DNA from: a bacterium
Lineage (GTDB): Bacteria; Bacteroidota; Bacteroidia; Flavobacteriales_D; Sanyastnellaceae
Assembly (NCBI GenBank): GCA_029979565.1
Contig: JAPOHG010000020.1
Coordinates: forward strand, 1 to 35,141
Length of the DNA: 35,141 bases
Reading direction: 5' to 3'
In this document: piece after piece, positions 32,336 through 35,141 of the stretch
Position numbering within the stretch: position 1 is the first letter of the stretch
Layout of the letters: each line of letters opens with the position of its first letter
The notes under the pieces: model-generated
What the model saw: the letters and a program-made list of their open reading frames with translations, nothing else
The model's database searches: none
Told to the model about the DNA's origin: nothing
Translations under genes and position numbers: made by a program

Positions 32336-33145
32336 ATGCACCTGACACAAGCACTTGGTCGCGATTCGCTTTTTCTGCTCTTCATTGCAATCTTCATGAG
32401 CGGTTGCACCATCAACCGCGACATCATGTTTCGAACCGGTGATGACTTTGATTTTGCCCCCCTTGAGGAGATGGAATCGACCGGATACCGCATCGCTCCG
32501 AACGATATGCTTCGATTTCAGTTGTTCTCGAACAAAGGGCAGCGGTTGAATCAAATGACCGCAGGGGGCGTAGGTTCTTCAGCCAACGGCGGGAACAACC
32601 AGCAAATGAACAACATGATGAATCAGCAAGGGGGGATTACGTACTTGGTCAAACCGGATGGGCTGGTGGAGTTGCCTGAACTGGGGGACATCCGGCTCGA
32701 GGGGTTAACCATCGAGGAAGCTGAGGGCCTGTTGGAGGAGGCCTATGCCAGTTTCTACAACGATCCGTTTGTCATTCTGAGGGTCCAGAACAACCGGGTG
32801 TACATCTTTCCCGGCGAATCCGGACGAGCGTCAGTGGTCACGCTGCAAAACATGAACACCACGTTGCTGGAGGTCCTGGCCATGACGGGTGGGATTGGAA
32901 GCCGCGCGAATGCGTCAAAGGTCAAGCTCATTCGAAAGACAGATGCCGGCAATGAAATCTACAAAATGGATTTGTCGACGATTGAAGGGTTGGATGCGGC
33001 GAATGTGGTCGTGCAGGCGTACGATATCATATATGTGGAGCCGCTGCCCCAGCTCGTTCGGGAAACCACCGAAAGCTTGACTCCCATCACTTCGTTGATT
33101 TCGACCTTGACGTTTTTGTATGCCTTCATTCTGAATCAGAACTGA
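32336..33145 (+). CDS. Wza-like polysaccharide export lipoprotein
   Basis: A 269-residue outer-membrane polysaccharide export protein. The start MHLTQALGRDSLFLLFIAIFMSGC gives a lipoprotein signal with lipobox FMSGC (Cys24); the frame is open further upstream but only as antisense to the GNAT gene. The Poly_export domain (about 45-135) contains YRIAPNDMLRFQLFSNKG and YLVKPDGLVELPELGDIRLEGLTIEEAEGLLE, followed by an SLBB domain (VYIFPGESGRASVVTLQNMNTTLLEVLAMTGGI). A C-terminal hydrophobic helix (ITSLISTLTFLYAFIL) matches the Wza-type outer-membrane helix. It differs from family norms only by a Gly/Asn/Gln-rich insert (about residues 78-100). It would export capsule or exopolysaccharide. Confidence 0.9.
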   Translation: MHLTQALGRDSLFLLFIAIFMSGCTINRDIMFRTGDDFDFAPLEEMESTGYRIAPNDMLRFQLFSNKGQRLNQMTAGGVGSSANGGNNQQMNNMMNQQGGITYLVKPDGLVELPELGDIRLEGLTIEEAEGLLEEAYASFYNDPFVILRVQNNRVYIFPGESGRASVVTLQNMNTTLLEVLAMTGGIGSRANASKVKLIRKTDAGNEIYKMDLSTIEGLDAANVVVQAYDIIYVEPLPQLVRETTESLTPITSLISTLTFLYAFILNQN

Positions 33146-33146
33146 T

Positions 33147-33716
33147 ATGGAAATTGAAGCGCTTCCACTCAATGGGTTGGTGAAGTTGACGCCCCGACAG
33201 TTTCGGGACGATCGCGGGGTCTTCTGGGAAACGTGGCGCCAAGGCGTGCTGGATGCCCACGCGGATACGCCGCTCGATTTCGTGCAAGAAAACCTCTCCA
33301 TTTCCAAAGCCGGAACCTTGCGCGGGTTGCATTTTCAGCGAACCCCGCACGCCCAAGGCAAGCTCGTCAGATGCGCCTCCGGTCGTGTGTTCGATGTGGC
33401 CGTGGATGTCCGGGCATCGTCCCCTATGCGCGGACAATGGTACGGCTGCGAACTCTCTTCCGAAAACGGTTGTCAATTATGGATTCCGGCGGGATTTGCT
33501 CACGGATTTCTGGCGCTGACCGATGATTCGGTAGTCGAGTACCGTTGCACGGCCTACTACCACCCAGAATCCGAAGGGTCGATTCGTTGGGACGACCCCG
33601 ACATCAACATCGACTGGAACGCCTCTGACTTCGATATGCCGGAAGGCGGACCGCTGCTCTCGCCTAAAGATGCCGATGCGCCGACCTTGGAGGCAGTGGG
33701 CTGGCCCTTTGCATAA
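33147..33716 (+). CDS. rfbC: dTDP-4-dehydrorhamnose 3,5-epimerase
   Basis: A 189-residue cupin-type epimerase, third step of dTDP-L-rhamnose synthesis. Family residues: FRDDRGVFWETW near the start, QENLSISKAGTLRGLHFQ with catalytic base His62, KLVRCASGRVFDVAVDVR, WIPAGFAHGFLAL, and Tyr132 in VVEYRCTAYY as the likely acid. C-terminal DDPDINIDW is standard. One base separates it from the export gene stop. Only rfbC is present here; rfbA, rfbB and rfbD are not in the window, so the rest of the pathway must lie elsewhere. Confidence 0.95.
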   Translation: MEIEALPLNGLVKLTPRQFRDDRGVFWETWRQGVLDAHADTPLDFVQENLSISKAGTLRGLHFQRTPHAQGKLVRCASGRVFDVAVDVRASSPMRGQWYGCELSSENGCQLWIPAGFAHGFLALTDDSVVEYRCTAYYHPESEGSIRWDDPDINIDWNASDFDMPEGGPLLSPKDADAPTLEAVGWPFA

Positions 33717-33778
33717 GGGTGTGGAAAAATCCCTAAAAGCAACGGGTGTGCCCGCATGTTGGCCAATTAGGTGTGGGG

Positions 33779-33786
33779 TAAATTCG
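33779..33786 (+). promoter_or_regulatory. Candidate -7 box upstream of the lytic transglycosylase (TAAATTCG)
   Basis: TAAATTCG fits TAnnTTTG with one T-to-C change, 32 bases before the chosen ATG; a TTGG 16 bases upstream is a weak -33. Three GGTGTG copies precede it at 33718, 33745 and 33770. Confidence 0.38.
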
Positions 33787-33818
33787 TTGCTTTCATAGCC
33801 CAAAATGAACGCCGCGCC

Positions 33819-34736
33819 ATGAACACCGACCGCACCAAGCCAGGAATCATTTGGAAATTCACCCTGCTGATTGCCGGTGGGTTGCTGCTCTCTTCTTCGG
33901 TTTCAAATCCTGAGAATCCCAATGTGGCCGTCGGTGAACCCGTTGTGTGGGTCCAAAACAAAGCCCCCAAGGTTCCCAGTCAGGATGACCTTGCGGGCGA
34001 GCCGGTTCCCTTTGAGTCGTTTGGTGTCCGCGAGCAGTTGGACCGAGAAATGGTCGTCAATACCTACCACCACAGCTCGACCATGCTGTACTTCAAGCGG
34101 GCATCGCGCTGGTTCCCGGTGATCGAGCCCATCCTCGCTGAGAAGGGCTTACCAGACGATTTTAAGTACCTCGCCATCATTGAGAGCGGATTATCGCAGG
34201 TGGTATCCCCGGCTGGAGCGGCGGGCTTTTGGCAATTCATGAAGGGCACCGCGCCTCAGTACGGCTTGCGGGTGACGAAAGAAATAGACGAACGCTACCA
34301 CGTTGTCAAAGCCACTTACGCCGCGTGTGATTACTTATTGGAGGCCAAAGAAGAATTTGGTTCTTGGGCCTTGGCAGCGGCGTCCTACAACATGGGAAAG
34401 GCCGGCGTGCGGCGCGATTTGGAGGAGCAAGGGGTTGATACGTACTGGGAGCTGCACCTGAATTCGGAAACGGCTCGTTACGTCTACCGTTTGCTCGCCA
34501 TCAAGGCCATCTTCGAAGACCCCGAGTCGTTCGGTTTTTCGATTGAGGCCGATGCTTTGTACCAGCCGTATGCCACCCGCACCGTTTGGGTGAAGGCGCC
34601 CATTGAGGACTTGTCCGCCTTCGCTTTAGAACAAGGGGCCAACCTCAAGGCCTTGAAAACCCTCAATCCTTGGCTTCGCTCCAGCCGATTGACGGTTGCG
34701 GTTGGTGATTCCATTGCCATTGAAATGCCGGTCTAG
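33819..34736 (+). CDS. MltD-like lytic transglycosylase
   Basis: A 305-residue exported peptidoglycan lyase. The start MNTDRTKPGIIWKFTLLIAGG gives a signal/anchor helix (about 11-27); the frame is open 16 codons further upstream from an unlikely start. The SLT domain holds the catalytic glutamate E122 in YLAIIESGLSQVVSPAGAAGFWQFM, then ERYHVVKATYAACDYL and the ALAAASYNMGKAGV motif, as in MltD. The C-terminus (LSAFALEQGANLKALKTLNPWLR) resembles a partial LysM-like segment but is not a clear LysM. Its gene lies between rfbC and cysQ. Confidence 0.9.
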   Translation: MNTDRTKPGIIWKFTLLIAGGLLLSSSVSNPENPNVAVGEPVVWVQNKAPKVPSQDDLAGEPVPFESFGVREQLDREMVVNTYHHSSTMLYFKRASRWFPVIEPILAEKGLPDDFKYLAIIESGLSQVVSPAGAAGFWQFMKGTAPQYGLRVTKEIDERYHVVKATYAACDYLLEAKEEFGSWALAAASYNMGKAGVRRDLEEQGVDTYWELHLNSETARYVYRLLAIKAIFEDPESFGFSIEADALYQPYATRTVWVKAPIEDLSAFALEQGANLKALKTLNPWLRSSRLTVAVGDSIAIEMPV

Positions 34737-34739
34737 GCC

Positions 34740-35141
34740 ATGCAAAATCTCTTGAACCTCGCCGTCGAAGCCGCTTTGGATGCGGGCCGGCAAATCATGG
34801 AAATCTACGCCTCGGGCGATTTCAATGTGGAGTTGAAGGGCGATGACAGCCCGCTCACGCGAGCCGATGTGGCGTCGCACCACGCCATCATGGCGCACCT
34901 CGAATCCACGGGCATCCCCGTGCTCTCGGAGGAGGGGCGATCGATTCCGCATGCCGAACGTGCTGCGTGGTCACGGTTGTGGATTGTCGATCCCATTGAC
35001 GGAACCAAAGAGTTCATCAAGCGCAACGGGGAATTCACGGTGAACATCGCCTTGGTCGAGGAAGGCATCCCCACGATGGGGGTGGTGTACGTGCCGGCCA
35101 AGCAAGAGCTGTTTGTGGGGGTGTCTGAAGGCGAAAATGCC
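34740..35141 (+). CDS. cysQ: 3'(2'),5'-bisphosphate nucleotidase CysQ (partial, runs off the window)
   Basis: The first 134 codons of an inositol-monophosphatase-family enzyme that removes the 3' phosphate of PAP and related nucleotides in sulfate metabolism. MQNLLNLAVEAALDAGRQIMEIY is the usual start, then KGDDSPLTRADVASHHAI, the metal-binding VLSEEGR (Glu-Glu) and the signature WIVDPIDGTKEFIKRNGEFTVNIAL. The ATG lies three bases after the transglycosylase stop. CysQ rather than an inositol phosphatase is favoured by the DPIDGTKEFI form. Confidence 0.92.
   Translation, partial: MQNLLNLAVEAALDAGRQIMEIYASGDFNVELKGDDSPLTRADVASHHAIMAHLESTGIPVLSEEGRSIPHAERAAWSRLWIVDPIDGTKEFIKRNGEFTVNIALVEEGIPTMGVVYVPAKQELFVGVSEGENA

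Noticed and set aside
33743-33754. CGGG-TGTG-CCCG hairpin after rfbC as a terminator
   Set aside because: Stem of only four pairs and no T run.

Overview
This window reads as an ordinary, densely packed stretch of chromosome from a member of the Bacteroidota, probably a moderately GC-rich flavobacterium-like lineage. The evidence is the complete MoxR/Bat aerotolerance gene order, a zapA-rny unit, DUF5916 and DUF4476 proteins, many lipoproteins, and -7 promoter boxes of the TAnnTTTG type (here often TAnnTTCG) before several transcription units. There is no tRNA, rRNA, CRISPR array, insertion sequence, phage gene or integrase, and no gene-free stretch longer than about 115 bases. The taxon is inferred from gene content, not from a marker-gene comparison.

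Layout. Positions 1-6015 (minus strand) hold one long translationally coupled operon read from right to left: moxR, a DUF58 protein, a BatD-like membrane protein, batA, batB, batC and the 5' end of batD. From 6114 a short plus-strand pair encodes a MazG-like nucleotide pyrophosphohydrolase and a DUF4442 hotdog protein. The translation cluster thrS-infC-rpmI-rplT follows (7131-10306) and ends in a clear terminator. A TPR lipoprotein (plus) then faces recA plus a second TPR lipoprotein (minus) across a shared bidirectional terminator. bcp (minus) and priA (plus) are divergent.

Positions 16795-22079 (minus) hold the serine-synthesis operon serC-serA-DUF1015-yggS, with a small two-helix membrane protein and a secreted beta-propeller protein added at its distal end. 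Positions 22133-26577 (minus) run from a coiled-coil protein and zapA through rny (RNase Y) to a Wzx-type flippase and a DUF4476 protein. A secreted M23 peptidase (plus) converges on a GNAT-mltG-DUF5916 unit (minus). The right end (plus) carries a Wza-like export lipoprotein with rfbC, then an MltD-like lytic transglycosylase and the start of cysQ.

The genes are mostly housekeeping: cell-envelope stress, translation, recombination and replication restart, serine biosynthesis, RNA decay and division, and peptidoglycan or polysaccharide handling. I saw no convincing new defence or mobile system. The most notable signals are an infC gene with no possible ATG/GTG/TTG start (AUA or AUU initiation), a nine-copy in-frame 9-bp repeat in batC, -7 boxes almost touching the start codons of serC and the GNAT gene, and the conserved-looking link between DUF1015, YggS and serine synthesis.
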